A stretch of 64,000 bases of DNA from Anastrepha obliqua (Eukaryota; Arthropoda; Insecta; Diptera; Tephritidae). Numbering within the stretch: the stretch's first letter is position 1; every line of letters begins with the position of its first letter. The DNA lies in assembly GCF_027943255.1 (NCBI RefSeq), contig NC_072892.1, positions 35,115,792 through 35,179,791 of the forward strand. Direction: 5' to 3'. The translations under genes and the position numbers were made by a program. Positions 1 through 10,914 of this stretch are shown here, piece by piece. The notes under the pieces were generated by a model. It searched no databases. It saw nothing but the letters and a program-made list of their open reading frames with translations, and was not told the origin of the DNA.

Positions 1-720
1 AGGGTGATTAGAGGTAGTTTTCCCGAAAGGGTTTCTTTGACAGATCACGCGTGACTATTGTCAAACTAAATACATAATTTTTTTCAGTATTCATTGACAT
101 TTCATCATGGAAAACTTACGCCTCAACAACCTTTACAAATCGTACATTTTACGAAATGCATTACGAAAATCGACGCTCTGTGAAAAGTTTTCACCGCGCT
201 TTCAGACTAACTTAAGGTGACTGAAAAGCAACCTGAGACCATTCAAGATCAGACATTACATCCATTGAAAACAACAAAAACAATTGTTTGGTGCTGCCTT
301 TTGGCTGATTCCTCCAGCCATATTTCTTCAAAGACGAGGCTGGCGCCAGTGCAACAGTCAATGGCGAACGCTATCGTGGTTCCAACAAGACGACGCTACT
401 TGCGGTACAGCCCGTGAACCCATGGATTTACTGCATCGTCGTTTCGGTGAGCAGTTTATCTCTCGTCCCGGACCAGTGTATTGACCACTAAGATTGTCTT
501 ATATCACACATTTGGACTTTTATTTGTCGGAGTATGTAAAGTTTAAATACCTTGTGAATAAACCAGCTTCCATTGAGCCATTGGAGGCCAACATTTCTGA
601 CGTTATTCACGAGATACCGACCGAAGTCCTCCCGCAGGTCATTCAAAGTTGGTTTTTACGAATTACGCCGAATTACGGCGCAGTTGTGACCAACATTTGA
701 AAGCGAATATCTTTAAAAAA
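1..720 (+). mobile_element. DD41D mariner-like element, degenerate, right part
   Basis: The window opens on GGGTGATTAGAGG, which resembles the ends of two other copies here (CTGATCACCC near 17270, CTGATCACAC near 13260). An initiating ATG follows at about 107, then scattered transposase pieces broken by stops. WFQQDDATCGTAREPMDLL (about 390) matches the block around the second catalytic Asp of DD41D transposases, and a C-terminal ANISDVIHEIPTEVL block follows near 590. The region carrying the first Asp and much of the helix-turn-helix part is deleted. The reading frame is dead. The family call rests on similarity to the better copy at 33161-34063; subfamily is inferred. Confidence 0.75.
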
Positions 721-1192
721 GTTATATTCCAGCATGATGGTGATCGGAAAAAGAAGTGAAGATATGTGTATTTTGACCACTGAACTTTACTCCAGACATT
801 GTTTCTTCCAACTATCATTTTTTTCCATCGTGGGTGCATGCTCTGGTTGATTACAATTTTCACTCTTACAAAGAAGTCAGAAAAACGATTGGTTCATGAA
901 TTGCTTCAAAAATATTGCGCTATCCGAAATATGGCAAACAAAGAACAGTACTTCGAGATGTGAATAAGTAATCACTTTTTTAGAATAACTCCTTAGGAGT
1001 GTAAGGAAAAAACGGAGGAAACAACACAGGTTTTTTTTTAGTAAACTCTTTTTCTGTTATATTTCAAATGGAGAAAGTCTAGTTAAACCTAAATTATTTA
1101 TAGTCGCAAAAGTTGTCTCATTAGTACAAGTTTTTCCTGTGGGGTTAATATGTACTATGCTATGTATGAGCATACATACTTACATATATATA
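721..1192. other. AT-rich gap
   Basis: No gene or repeat is recognisable here apart from a short ACATACTTACATATATA microsatellite-like patch at the right end. It may include decayed flank of the element to the left. Confidence 0.5.
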
Positions 1193-1741
1193 AAGGGTTT
1201 TCCAATAACAGGTGCTACAGGTGAATGGATTGCGCTATCGAGAGACGATTAGCGATTTTTTATGACCGGAATTGGATGGTATTGATATTGGACAACGTTT
1301 ATTTTCAACTAGACGGCGCTACGTGCCACACAAGCAATGAATCTTTTACGGGAAAAGTTTCCTGACCGTGTTATCTGTCGAAGAGGTGTTCAAACTTGAC
1401 CGCCGAGATCTTGTGAATTAACACCTTCTGACGTATTTCTTTGGGGCCACGTGAAAGAGAAGGTCTACGCCAACATCCCAGGGTCGACTCAAGACCGCAA
1501 AGATGGAATTCGTGAGGCTATCGAGGACATAAGGCAGCCACTTTGCAATTCGGTTATGGAAAATTTCATGAAAAAGATATTCTCCTGTAAGCGTGGTCGT
1601 GGTGGTCATTTGGCTGATGTTGTTTTCCACTATTAACGGCATAGCTTCCTCTTTATAATGAAATAAACATCCGATCATTTATATTAAAAAATACCATTTT
1701 TCTTTGAATATCAAAATAACACCTCTGTTTGGAAAACCCTA
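1193..1741 (+). mobile_element. Short DD41D-like deletion derivative with inverted ends
   Basis: The left end AGGGTTTTCCAATAACAGG and the right end (read inverted) AGGGTTTTCCAAACAGAGG match at most positions, with TA next to each end. Inside are the remains of the C-terminal half of a DD41D-type transposase. A GERYRE-like block near 1235 is followed by a broken catalytic stretch, then an open piece at 1451-1636 with IPGSTQDRKDGIREAIEDI and a C-terminal GGHLADVVFHY. The N-terminal half is missing, so this is an internally deleted copy that could only move in trans. Its termini differ from the GGGTGAT-type copies, which makes it a second subfamily. Confidence 0.7.
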
Positions 1742-1743
1742 TA

Positions 1744-2984
1744 GAAAACTCACAAATACGAAACTCTTCAAAGTCTGCCTGGCAACAGTCGTAACAGTGG
1801 TGGAGTTGTTGATTTTTAAACTAAGGAGATTGTCAATTTTTATTGCAAACAAATCGAGAAGATGAAGCGAAATAAGACATTTACTTGCATTAAAAAATCA
1901 GTTGTGTTGATCTTGATCGCAAGCTTCAGCGTTTTGCCCTTATGACTACGGCACTGCCCGCAGAGAATTCAAATGTACATACTTGTGTGTGTATATATAA
2001 TAAGTGCACACATATGTACAATGTGTGCATGAGTCTTACATACGAGTCGTATATGAGTTCGGTCTTATCAAACCACTGCGCAGTGAAAATATGTAAAACA
2101 AAGCAAGAAAGAATTAAAATACTTGGGCTTGACTTGATTTGCCTGTTGCCTGTTGCTTGGTTTGGGTTTGGAAAACAAAAGAAACTGTAATACTCGCACT
2201 TGTCACTGTATTTATGTGTGCACATACATACATACATATGTAAATGGTTATTTATTGTGTTAATTTCGTAGTGGACTTATTTACTCAACGACTTCCTGTC
2301 AAAGTTCAACCATAACAATTGCTTTTAAATACTCATATACACATCATACATACACACATACATACATGCATATGGAAAATAATATTTATTATAATTTATT
2401 TTATATTTCATTTTAATACTCGCATTCACGTAATATTTTAATAAAAATAATTGAAAAACGCGACTCGTTTCAGCGTCGCTTGAGATGAACTGTACTGAAC
2501 TGCAAGTGTTTTCATAAGCTGAGCTGGGGAAAGGAAAAAGCGACGACGTCGATGGATGTTGCAAAACAAAGTGATTTATATTAAACAATTTTTAGTAAGA
2601 GTACATATTTTTTTCAATTATTCGCAGGAAATATTCATGCACTTAGGCATATACATACATAGGCACTAACAAAGTACATGCGTGCGTACATACAAACGGG
2701 CATACATAAATTTACGTAATATAAATTTGTATTTACTTCTAGCATTAAAATGGTCACTTCGTAATAAAATGGCTTACATATTGTACATATACACATCAAC
2801 ACGCATATAGCTGCACGAGCTTCATATTCACTAAGCTTGGACATAGAATGGGACGTATAATTTTTACGTCTCCAAAATTTCCACTTACTCCTTTTACGCT
2901 CGTCAGATGTTCTTTTGCTGCAAAATGACTTAAAAAATCGACTATAAATATGTGAAGTATCAAAAATAAGTTATAGCTTAGCAT
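1744..2984. other. AT-rich spacer with CATA microsatellites
   Basis: This stretch is AT-rich with many TACATACATA and TGTGTGTATATA runs, for example 2222-2240, 2335-2372 and 2650-2700. Open frames here are short, overlap on both strands and are rich in Tyr/Cys/Met from translated CATA repeats, so I do not regard them as genes. Confidence 0.6.
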
Positions 2985-4575
2985 TTGTAAGCCTCATCAG
3001 GTTGGTCTCTTTGCCGCGGGGATGAGGATTAAGTGGTGGTTTAACCCCCATCTCGTGGGGGCTAATTCCCAACGAACTAAGAGAGAAGCTCCATATGGGG
3101 ATTGACTAATCATCCATCCGCGGATCTGCCGAATTGGTGACCATTAAATCACCATGCAAATATGACCGTACCAACGTCCACCAGTCATTCCTACCACGAT
3201 ATCCTATCAAGTCCTTTCCTTGCCCCCCTATTACTTTACCTGGTGGTAGGTATAAAATGCACTTTTAATGTAGGAGGCTAAACAAGGATTTATCTGCACG
3301 AGCTCACCTACCTTTGGGAAATCCTCCCGTCGAGCAATCGGCGGCTCGGGCATCGGATGTGCAGGCCCAAACCCCACATCTCCTTATGGCCGGAACTGAC
3401 ACGCGGGGCTTCGGAGCACGCTAGTAGCGGTGAAAAATGGCACATTGACTATGTCAATAGAGATTCGAATGAGTAAGAGCTATATACCGATATTGAAACC
3501 AACTGAACAAGCTGTGGAGGCTGTGGAGATGGCGGACAATCTCTCAATAGACTCAGAGGGATCTCTGGTACCGCATAAGTCTCTGACAATGGTTAAACCT
3601 GGTGCGAATCAGGAGAGTACCAGTAAAAAGGCTGAAGTTACTGGGGATTCGAATGCAGGTGCTGGTCTATCTGAAAGACATATCAAACGGAGAAGATAGA
3701 AGCCAAAGAAAATCGAAGCAGGTACTCAAACTCCGTCAACGTCAAAACATGTAATGGCAACAGGAAAGCACGACGCAGCAGATAAAAAGGGGAGCCGAAA
3801 GGGGATCTGAACCAACAACCGGGAAGAGGAGAAAGACAAAGAAGATTAAAACCGTTAGACTGAAGTCGGAAATGCCTGTATCCTCAACCCAAGTGGAGGC
3901 AAATAAACCTTTACCTGAAAAGGAAAAGAGTAAGGGACCTCAAATGTCGAATAACACTCTTCCGCCACTCTTCCACTCTTAATTGCCAAAATTGCAAGTT
4001 CATTTTTGTTGAGAGTAGCAAAGAAAGGCTGCTACGAGCGAGTGTCTCAGAGTCTGGGTTCCAGGACTTTTTGTAGTCCAGCAGAACTCCTCAAACGCAT
4101 CCAGACGCTCCAAACGCATCCAAACGCTCAGAACCAAGATTTTTACACGACTCTTTGGAGAGTATACTCGTGCACTAAGCAGAAATCCGCTACCACTTCG
4201 GAAGTGCTGGGTATCGAATCAAGTACTGGAATAGTGGAAATAGTGTCGAAGCTATCGTAGTTTCGGCCTACCTACCCTACGACTCTACGACAGCCGCCGC
4301 CTTCGAGGGAGCTAAGAGAAGTAGTCCAATATGCAGAATCCAATAATCTAGGGCTAATGGTGGGATGTGATAAAAACTCCCAGAACATAGTATGGGAATG
4401 CAGCAAATGTAGCTTCAGAGGTCTCAAGTTACTGGATTTTATTCTGTCGACTTATTTGGTTATTCAAGACATTGGCAACAAATCAGCTTTTGTAACCAAA
4501 AGAAGACAAGAACTGATTGATTTAAAACTTACCAATAGGTTAGCTGCAAAAATTATAAATCTTCCGATAGGGTGA
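2985..4575 (+). mobile_element. R1/LOA/I-group non-LTR retrotransposon, 5' part (ORF1 remnants and endonuclease)
   Basis: A GC-richer 5' leader (about 2990-3430) is followed by a Lys/Arg/Ser-rich ORF1-like frame (3430-3699, then frameshifted to about 3950). Next comes an ORF1 C-terminal block with FYTTLWRVYSCTKQKSATT at about 4141-4200. Past further frameshifts, 4300-4575 reads as part of an APE-type endonuclease: LREVVQYAESNNLGLMVGCD, then LLDFILSTYLVIQDIG and LTNRLA. The family pattern D-x-N-x-H appears as D-K-N-S-Q-N, so the catalytic His is lost. The reverse transcriptase is absent and the piece stops at AGGGTGATTAATTTTGCGCC. The clade within the R1/LOA/I group is not resolved. Confidence 0.75.
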
Positions 4576-4597
4576 TTAATTTTGCGCCACCTGTATT

Positions 4598-4862
4598 GTG
4601 GTAGACGGCCATCGTAGCGTAACTACTGTTCAGGAGTGCAAAGGTTTGAATCTCCGTGCATGAACATCGGATAAAAGAAAAAGTTTTTTCTAATGGCGTT
4701 CGCCACTCGGCTTTCAATGGCAAACCTCCGAGGGTATTTCTACCAGAGTCGGCTTAAAACTGTAGGCCCCTCTATTTGTGGAGCGACGTCAGGACGCACA
4801 CCATAAATAGTAGGAGGAGCTCAGCCAAACACCTATCAGAAGAATACCCGGCAATTATTTAT
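4598..4862 (+). repeat. tRNA-derived SINE, old copy
   Basis: Forward copy of the window's SINE family. The tRNA-like head is diverged (box B-like GGTTTGAATCTC near 4648). The body is clear: CAATGGCAAACCTCCGAG, GAGTCGGCTTAAAACTGTAG, CACAAATAGGAGGAGCTC in the best copies. The 3' end is CGGCAATTATTTA. It abuts the retrotransposon to the left. Confidence 0.75.
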
Positions 4863-6572
4863 TTTTATAAAACTGTTTACCCAAATTTTTTCTAAAAAGT
4901 TCTTAAATTTAGATGTATCTTTTTTCGAAATTTGTTAAGTCTTTATGAATTTTGTACACGATGTGAGTTATATGATTTTGGTTATAGATTGCACTACTTT
5001 TTTTTAAAATATGAAAAAAAAAATTTGAAAATACTTCAAACTTGGTAATTCGTCGCGCTTCTATTATTTCGAATACTAAAACTACTCAGGTGATTGTGGA
5101 GCCAACCGAGAATAAGAAAACCCTATTTCTCACTTCCATTAGTCATACAAATCGGAACCAAATGTCAAACTTTAGGTCCTCCAATTCCACTCAATGATTT
5201 ATGTCTGTGCTGTATTATGCCAAGCGATTACCTCGTTTGTTTATGCATGCCATGAGCTACATAATGACATTAAAGTAACATTTCAACAATCCCTTTCAAT
5301 TAACAGCAACTTGAGGTTTTGGTTGCTACTGACTTTTAAATCAGATAAGAAGTTGAAATCAATAGGCCACTAAATTTTACCCACCAATTACCACTAATCT
5401 CTGCAATGGATCACTCTTTGCAGGTTCATTTGGTACGGTGATTACTTTAAATTAGGGAAAAAGACATTACTGTTGCTGTCAACGCACATTTTAAGTATCG
5501 TACAACAATCACTCTTTGAAATATTTAAAAGTGGCCAGCCCATGGCAAAAATATCCGAACCTTAGCTGCGACAGGTCGAACGTTTAGTCAATAAAAGACA
5601 CCCAGACAAACTGATGAACAGATAGACAGACAGACACAAGTGCAAAAGGACAAACGAAATGGAAAATGAGCCTGACACATCCTGGCAAATAATGATAAAT
5701 ATAAGTATGTATACGGAGGTGTGTGTGTTTAATGGCCACAGGTAGATGCGACACGTGAGCAGCGGCGTGAATTGGCTATTGAATCAGTGCGCAGGCGTAC
5801 GAATGCATGCGCTGGCTGTTTGTTGTTGGTGCAGGAGCGTCAGGTACAAATTTTAAAAACATACTTTTGCCATAATAAAATATTTTCAGCGTAGTTGCAT
5901 ATATACATACATACATATATTGTAAATACCTATGCGCCAGAAAACTTATGTAAGTATGTATATATGTGTACGTATGGAGACACGTTCTTTCCACTGGTCG
6001 CCCGTCATTTACAATTAATTCACTTATTTGCCTTTGTTTCCTTTTGTTTGCCTTGCTGTCGTTACATTTGTTGTATTTGTTTTGACCCTTGTGTGTGTCT
6101 CATTGTGTGATTCACTAATTCTTTTCAGATGTGTTTGTTTGCTATTTTTCTGCTTTGTTTTCGGTTTTATTTAGGCTTTGTTATTTGTTGTTTACACTTT
6201 GGTTTCTGCATTTGTTGTTGAATGTAAAATTGTTCACTTATTTGGTTTTATTTAATGCGGTCGTGGGCAATTTACTTTCATGGTATTGTTGTCCTTCGGC
6301 AATGCTATTTCATTTTCATGCCTGCTTTTTTTTTATTTTTGTTATTTACATGCATACTTACACATCGTTGCCGACGCATTCTACGTAATTTCAAACACGT
6401 TCATACGTGCATATTTACTCATAAAAATGCCACATGGCACCCACAATTTATACATTTTTAATTATTATCACATTCTTATATTTTAACATTTTATAATTAA
6501 CAAAAAAACAATTAAATAAGTAACTTAAACTATAACAGCTGTTTTCGCAGCTTTCGCCGCTTCTTTGCTCAC
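4863..6572. other. AT-rich spacer
   Basis: I see no recognisable gene. The stretch contains CATACATACATA patches at about 5898-5915. The T-rich, Phe/Leu/Cys-rich open frames at 5895-6486 overlap each other in several phases and look like translated low-complexity DNA. Confidence 0.55.
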
Positions 6573-7590
6573 TTAAGGGGGGAGCCTCATGTAGAAACCT
6601 CAAAATCGGTCATTTTTTAAACATATTTTTAATGTTGATAATATAATTTTATTTTTCGAAGCTTTAACACAACTTTATTCAACCTTTCGAGAGTACAAAA
6701 AAATTTTTTTCATTTTTTTCCAAAATGGCGGCTCAGGATCATTTCTTGTCGGCTGCCTACGGCGCGAGGCTCTATTTATTACTCTTAATCTATCGATCTA
6801 AAACAAAAAAATTATTTTTTTTTTTATAACATAATAACGGAAAGGATAAACCTATAAAACTAAAAAACAAGTGTAAAATTAATTATTTTACAGTCTTTGA
6901 AAAAAAGGCAGAATTTAGAGCTATTTTATTGGCATTTTTAACCCCCCAAAAGGAATTAAAAAATAAATAAATAATTGGCGCGTACACTTCTGTTAGGCCG
7001 AGCTCCTCCTCCTATTTGTGTTGTGCGTCTTGATGTTGTTCCACAAATGGAGGGACCTACAGTTTCAAGCCGACTCCGAACGGCAGATATTTTTATGAGG
7101 AGCTTTTTCATGGCAGAAATACACTCGGAGGTTTGCCATTGCCTGCCGAGGAGCGACCGCTATTAGAAAAATGTTTTTATTAATTTTGCTTTCACCGAGA
7201 TTCGAACCGACGTTCTCTCTGTGAATTCCGAATGGCAATCACGCACCAACCCATTTGGCTACGGCGGCCGCCGAAATATCTGAAATTTTAGGTTTATCCT
7301 TCCGATAGTAATGTACAGAAAGGCCTCACCAAACTTCAAACAAATCGGTAGATAACTTTTTGAGTTACAACACGAGCAGTTTTTAAAAAAGTTGTTTCGA
7401 GATAATTGAGTTTAAAGTTTGAGGTACAGGAGCGCGCGGACCGCTCTAGGTAGAGAGCTAAGCTGTAGAAGCTATAATATTGAGAATTTCGGCATGAAAA
7501 TTTCACAGTTTATTCTTAATATACTATATTTTCAGATTATCGAAAACAAAATCGATTTTTTGAGGCTTCTACATGAGGCTCCCCCCCTCC
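6573..7590. mobile_element. Non-coding inverted-repeat element (GGGGGGAGCCTCATG ends)
   Basis: Left end GGGGGGAGCCTCATGTAGAA (6577 onward) is mirrored at 7553-7586 (GAGGCTTCTACATGAGGCTC then CCCCCC), giving inverted ends of about 32 bp continuing through CCTCAAAA..TCG. The left end abuts TTAA (6573-6576); no clean target duplication is visible on the right. There is no coding capacity. The interior has a TTTCGAGATAATTGAGTTTA core near 7395 that is related to sequences in other inverted-repeat elements here. A SINE copy sits inside (6971-7274), leaving about 0.7 kb of original element. Confidence 0.75.
6971..7274 (-). repeat. tRNA-derived SINE, near full length, inverted
   Basis: Reading on the minus strand, the head contains GTAGCCAAATGGGTTGGTG (box A-like) and GGTTCGAATCTCGGTGAAA (box B-like), and the body then runs to the 3' end CGCGCCAATTAT. 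It is inserted inside the 6573-7590 inverted-repeat element. Confidence 0.85.
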
Positions 7591-7957
7591 GCTAGATTAA
7601 GGTGCATTTTGACGTGAATACAACAACGAATTCTGCGCAGTTAAGACCGCTTGTGCTCTCTGAGTTTTCGTCTTCTCGCGTGCGCACACGAACAACTTCA
7701 CGTGCATAAATCACTTGAATTTTTATTTATTTAATTATTTTTTTATTAAGCCAATGAATATAATAAATTCTTTTAGACTAAGAAGGCATATTTTAAGGTT
7801 AATAGGCATTAAAAAAGTGCAATTAAACTTCATATGTACATACATATAAGTATATAATAATATACATAAAATACATAAAATACATAAAAAAGGTGATAGA
7901 ACCAAGTGTGAAATATTTTCAAATATTTTTTACAGTAAACTGCGCTAAGACCGATAT
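7591..7957. other. AT-rich spacer
   Basis: Nothing recognisable apart from short ACATACATATAAGTATATAA-type runs near 7835-7870. Confidence 0.5.
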
Positions 7958-8352
7958 ATAAAGCGTTTTTCAATAGGCGCGCTTCAACTTTTTTCCGATA
8001 GGGAGGGCGAACGACGCAATATTTTTTATTTTTCGCTTGTCATTTGTAAACTTCATTAGTATACATTTCATCATGGAACGCTACACACTTGAGCAACGAT
8101 TGCAAATCGTGCAAATTTTTTATGAAAATAATCGTTCTGTTGCTGCTACTTTAAGAGCATTACGGCCATTTTACGGTCCATTTAACAAGCCATCCCGTTC
8201 GACAATCGACCGTCTAGTGAAAAAATTTGTATCTACGTTTTCGCTACATAATGTTCCGGTGCCAGTGAGAGCAAGAAGTGCACGAAGTGTTGAAAATTGG
8301 GCCTTTCTGTGTCGTCATTGTGGCGAATTTTGCGAAAAGATCTTGGCCTATA
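7958..8352 (+). mobile_element. DD41D mariner-like element, N-terminal piece
   Basis: An ATG at 8073 opens MERYTLEQRLQIVQIFYENN, the N-terminal helix-turn-helix start shared with the other DD41D copies, and continues through SVAATLRALRPFYGPFNKPS and STIDRLVKKF. The frame then decays at about 8230-8350, and a SINE fragment interrupts it at 8353. The upstream CAATAGGCGCGCTTCAAC near 7970 may be the element's end. The catalytic region is missing. Confidence 0.75.
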
Positions 8353-8400
8353 AATACCCTCGGAGGTTTGCCATTGAAAGCCGAGTGGCGAACGCCATGC
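8353..8400 (-). repeat. SINE fragment
   Basis: ACCCTCGGAGGTTTGCCATT and the GAGTGGCGAACGCCAT that follows match the middle of the SINE seen at 4685-4730, inverted. It is only about 48 bp, sandwiched between a DD41D relic and a retrotransposon piece. Confidence 0.6.
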
Positions 8401-8404
8401 ATCC

Positions 8405-9225
8405 ATAAGCCTATGGAAAGTATTCAACGTCTTGGTGCACTCTGCACAACAGTTGCATTGAGAACTACTCCAACGGCAGCGCTTGAATGCCTAGAAGCTA
8501 AATCCGCCGTAAGACTCAGCGCGACAGGCGAATTTACCTGTAAAACATTCGGACATAGCTCAATAGGCATTAGTTATAGGGTCCAAACGGACTATATGAC
8601 TCCGAAATGCAATTGGGTGAAGAAATTCCGAACAAGAATAGAAGAAGAGGGATGGAAAAAAGGAATGAAACCTAACCCAAATATATATGTATGTATATAT
8701 ACATATATAATTGTCGCGTACACCCTTTTTGGATGTTTGGCCAAGCTACTCCTCCTATTTGTGGTGTGCGTCTTGATGTTGCTCCACAAATAGAGGGACC
8801 TACAGTTTCAAGGTCCAATACGTCCGATTCGTACTAGCTCTGTCTAGAAAAGAAAGCAGAACTGTTGTAGGTATGCTGACAGGCCACAATTTGCTGGGGG
8901 GCGCACGCATACAAGATAGGAATTACAAACAACGATAGCTGCAGATTTTGCAATGAACTACAAGAGAGGGAAACGCTAGAACACCTTCTATGTTCCTGCC
9001 GTGCATTAGCTAGAACCAGATTAAAATTCTTAGGAGCTTTACAATATGAGAAGTTAGAGCACCTCTCGGGGATAGAGCACCAAAGTTTACTTAGATTCGC
9101 AAAAGACGCAGATGTATTACAAGATGTCTACTACAAAGAAATGTAAAGGTCTAGCTCCATCTGGTAACACTAAGGATCAATAGGTCTATGTGATGGCTTT
9201 CAACCTAACCTAACCTTTTACAATA
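8405..9225 (+). mobile_element. R1/LOA/I-group non-LTR retrotransposon, 3' part
   Basis: 8415-8560 reads as the post-RT block of this retroelement class (SIQRLGALCTTVALRTTPTA, with an expected LQRLA.I..TGA.RTTPT pattern). After a SINE insertion at 8705-8815, 8816-9145 gives the C-terminal tail: RKESRTVVGMLTGHNLLGG, then CRFCNELQERETLEHLLCSC, the usual CCHC-like knuckle. The stop is near 9145, with a CTAACCTAACCT tail at 9206-9217. Frameshifts make it inactive. The RNase H-like part expected between the two blocks is not visible. Confidence 0.8.
8705..8815 (-). repeat. SINE 3'-half copy inside a retrotransposon
   Basis: Inverted 3' end of the SINE: TATAATTGTCGCGTACACCC through CTCCTCCTATTTGTGGTGTG to CTACAGTTTCAAG. 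The tRNA-like head is absent. It splits the retrotransposon tail. Confidence 0.8.
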
Positions 9226-10330
9226 AACTAAAAATTATCGGCGACTAATGTCACAAATACAAAATTATGCCATTGTATCTTTTTATAGACTTCAGCCAAG
9301 CGTTGGACGAACTTAATCGAAAACATATTGAAGATCATTTAAAGGTGTTAGGCATACCTTGTAAACTAGTACACCTGATTGGCATAACTTTAACAAACAC
9401 TTGGGCTAAAGTGAGAATCCATGATAACGTCACCAACCGTTTTGAAATGATCTCAGGTATAAAACCTGCTTTTCAACCTGGTACTACACGCTGTTATAGC
9501 TGATATAGACCCCGGAGGTACAATTTTTTGCAAATCCACACAAATTTGTGCCTATGTGGATGACGACGTAATTATAGCCAAAAACAAATTGACGTTACAA
9601 GAAACATTTATGCGTGTAGAATCATTTACTAGGATGGTTGGACTTATTATCAACGAAGAAAAACCAACTATATGGAAGGTGCGGCGCGCAACGCAACACA
9701 TAACTTGCAAACCGACAGCTATAACTTTGAAATAGTCAATGAAGGTACCTTAGAGTTGTGCTGAGCACACAGAAAGACGCATCTATTGCCATACAAGACA
9801 GGATGCAAACTGCAAATAAATTTACTTTGCGCCTACAAAACTGATGAAGTCGAGATTACATTCTAAAAACCAGAAACTACGAATATACAAAACTGTCATA
9901 AGACCTACACTCACACATGGATGCGAAGTCTGAATGCTGAAATCCAATGAAACCGATCAGTTAAATTGTTTTGAAAGAAAGATTTTAAACAAAAATATAT
10001 TGGACTGTACGACTTGAAGACGGTACTTATGAGTTTGGTACAATAATGAGTTCGACACACTTATCAGGGGTGCAAATGTAATCAGGTACATCAAAGCGCA
10101 AAGGATTCGACAGTGCACATTCTAGGAACGAGAAACGATAGAGCTATAAAAAAGATCTTCGAAACAAATCCACAAGGCGACAAAATAAGTGGCCGGCCGA
10201 GAAAACGATGACATTGAAGGTGACTTTGTAATGGTTCACCCCCAACAGTGATGCTATGATGATGGTGACGATAATAAGTATTGAAAAATTTCAAAAGGCG
10301 ATATTTTGAATATGACAAATCTATCTCAAC
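9226..10330 (+). pseudogene. Non-LTR reverse transcriptase pseudogene
   Basis: LFIDFSQALDELNRKHIEDH (9276 on) matches RT motif with the first catalytic Asp. After a frameshift near 9480, GGTIFCKSTQICAYVDDDVI (about 9513) corresponds to the RT palm, where the usual YADD/FADD appears as YVDD. Later come MKSRLHSKNQKLRIYKTVIR and HGCEVWMLKSNETDQLNCFE (about 9843-9980), then a decayed tail. Multiple stops and frameshifts are present. The pattern is that of endonuclease-RT non-LTR elements; the clade is not resolved. A relative is in the TRAPPC10 intron (50464-51230). Confidence 0.75.
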
Positions 10331-10914
10331 AAATTAAGACTTTTATTTAACTCAATTAAGGCTCTACTAATAGGAACATTTCGAGCATAAAGAGATTTTG
10401 AGAGACCAGAATACCTCTGGATTCACGCAATTCTAGCAGCGCGGCACGTATAAGGTAGACCGCAAGCAACAAGGCAACTTTTGTCAAAGTATTGCTTATC
10501 AAAAATGGGCTCAGCTCCTAAAATTGGGAAAAAATTGCCTATCGTTTTAAAAGAAACTCTGGGAATCGTGAGGCACTCGGATGAAATTTAGTTGTAAGCG
10601 CATGATGCTCCTTCTTCACACACAAAAAAAATGTTTATTGTTATTGACGAGCGAATCCCCCTATAATGCGGTTCGCTTTCTTTTTTATTCAATTGTTACG
10701 TCACCGTCCGTCTCCCGGGTGTCGCAAATCAGTAATCTATCATTCTTGCTTTGCTGTAGTTCAGCTATGCTCGATGTCGGAGATTCATATTGAGAATAGA
10801 TTCAAATCAAATATTAAGACACTTAAATAGAACAAACTAAAATAGAATTAAATGTGTTGTATTCTTAAAAAAAAAAAAAAAAAACAAATAAATATTCAAC
10901 ACATTTAGAACTTT
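10331..10914. other. AT-rich gap
   Basis: No recognisable gene. It includes an A18 homopolymer at about 10867-10884, which may be the tail of an unidentified retrosequence. Confidence 0.45.

Noticed and set aside
5776..6486. Several overlapping open frames on both strands rich in Tyr, Cys, Phe and Leu
   Set aside because: They are translated CATA microsatellite and T-rich DNA, overlap in multiple phases, and show no domain or splice pattern.
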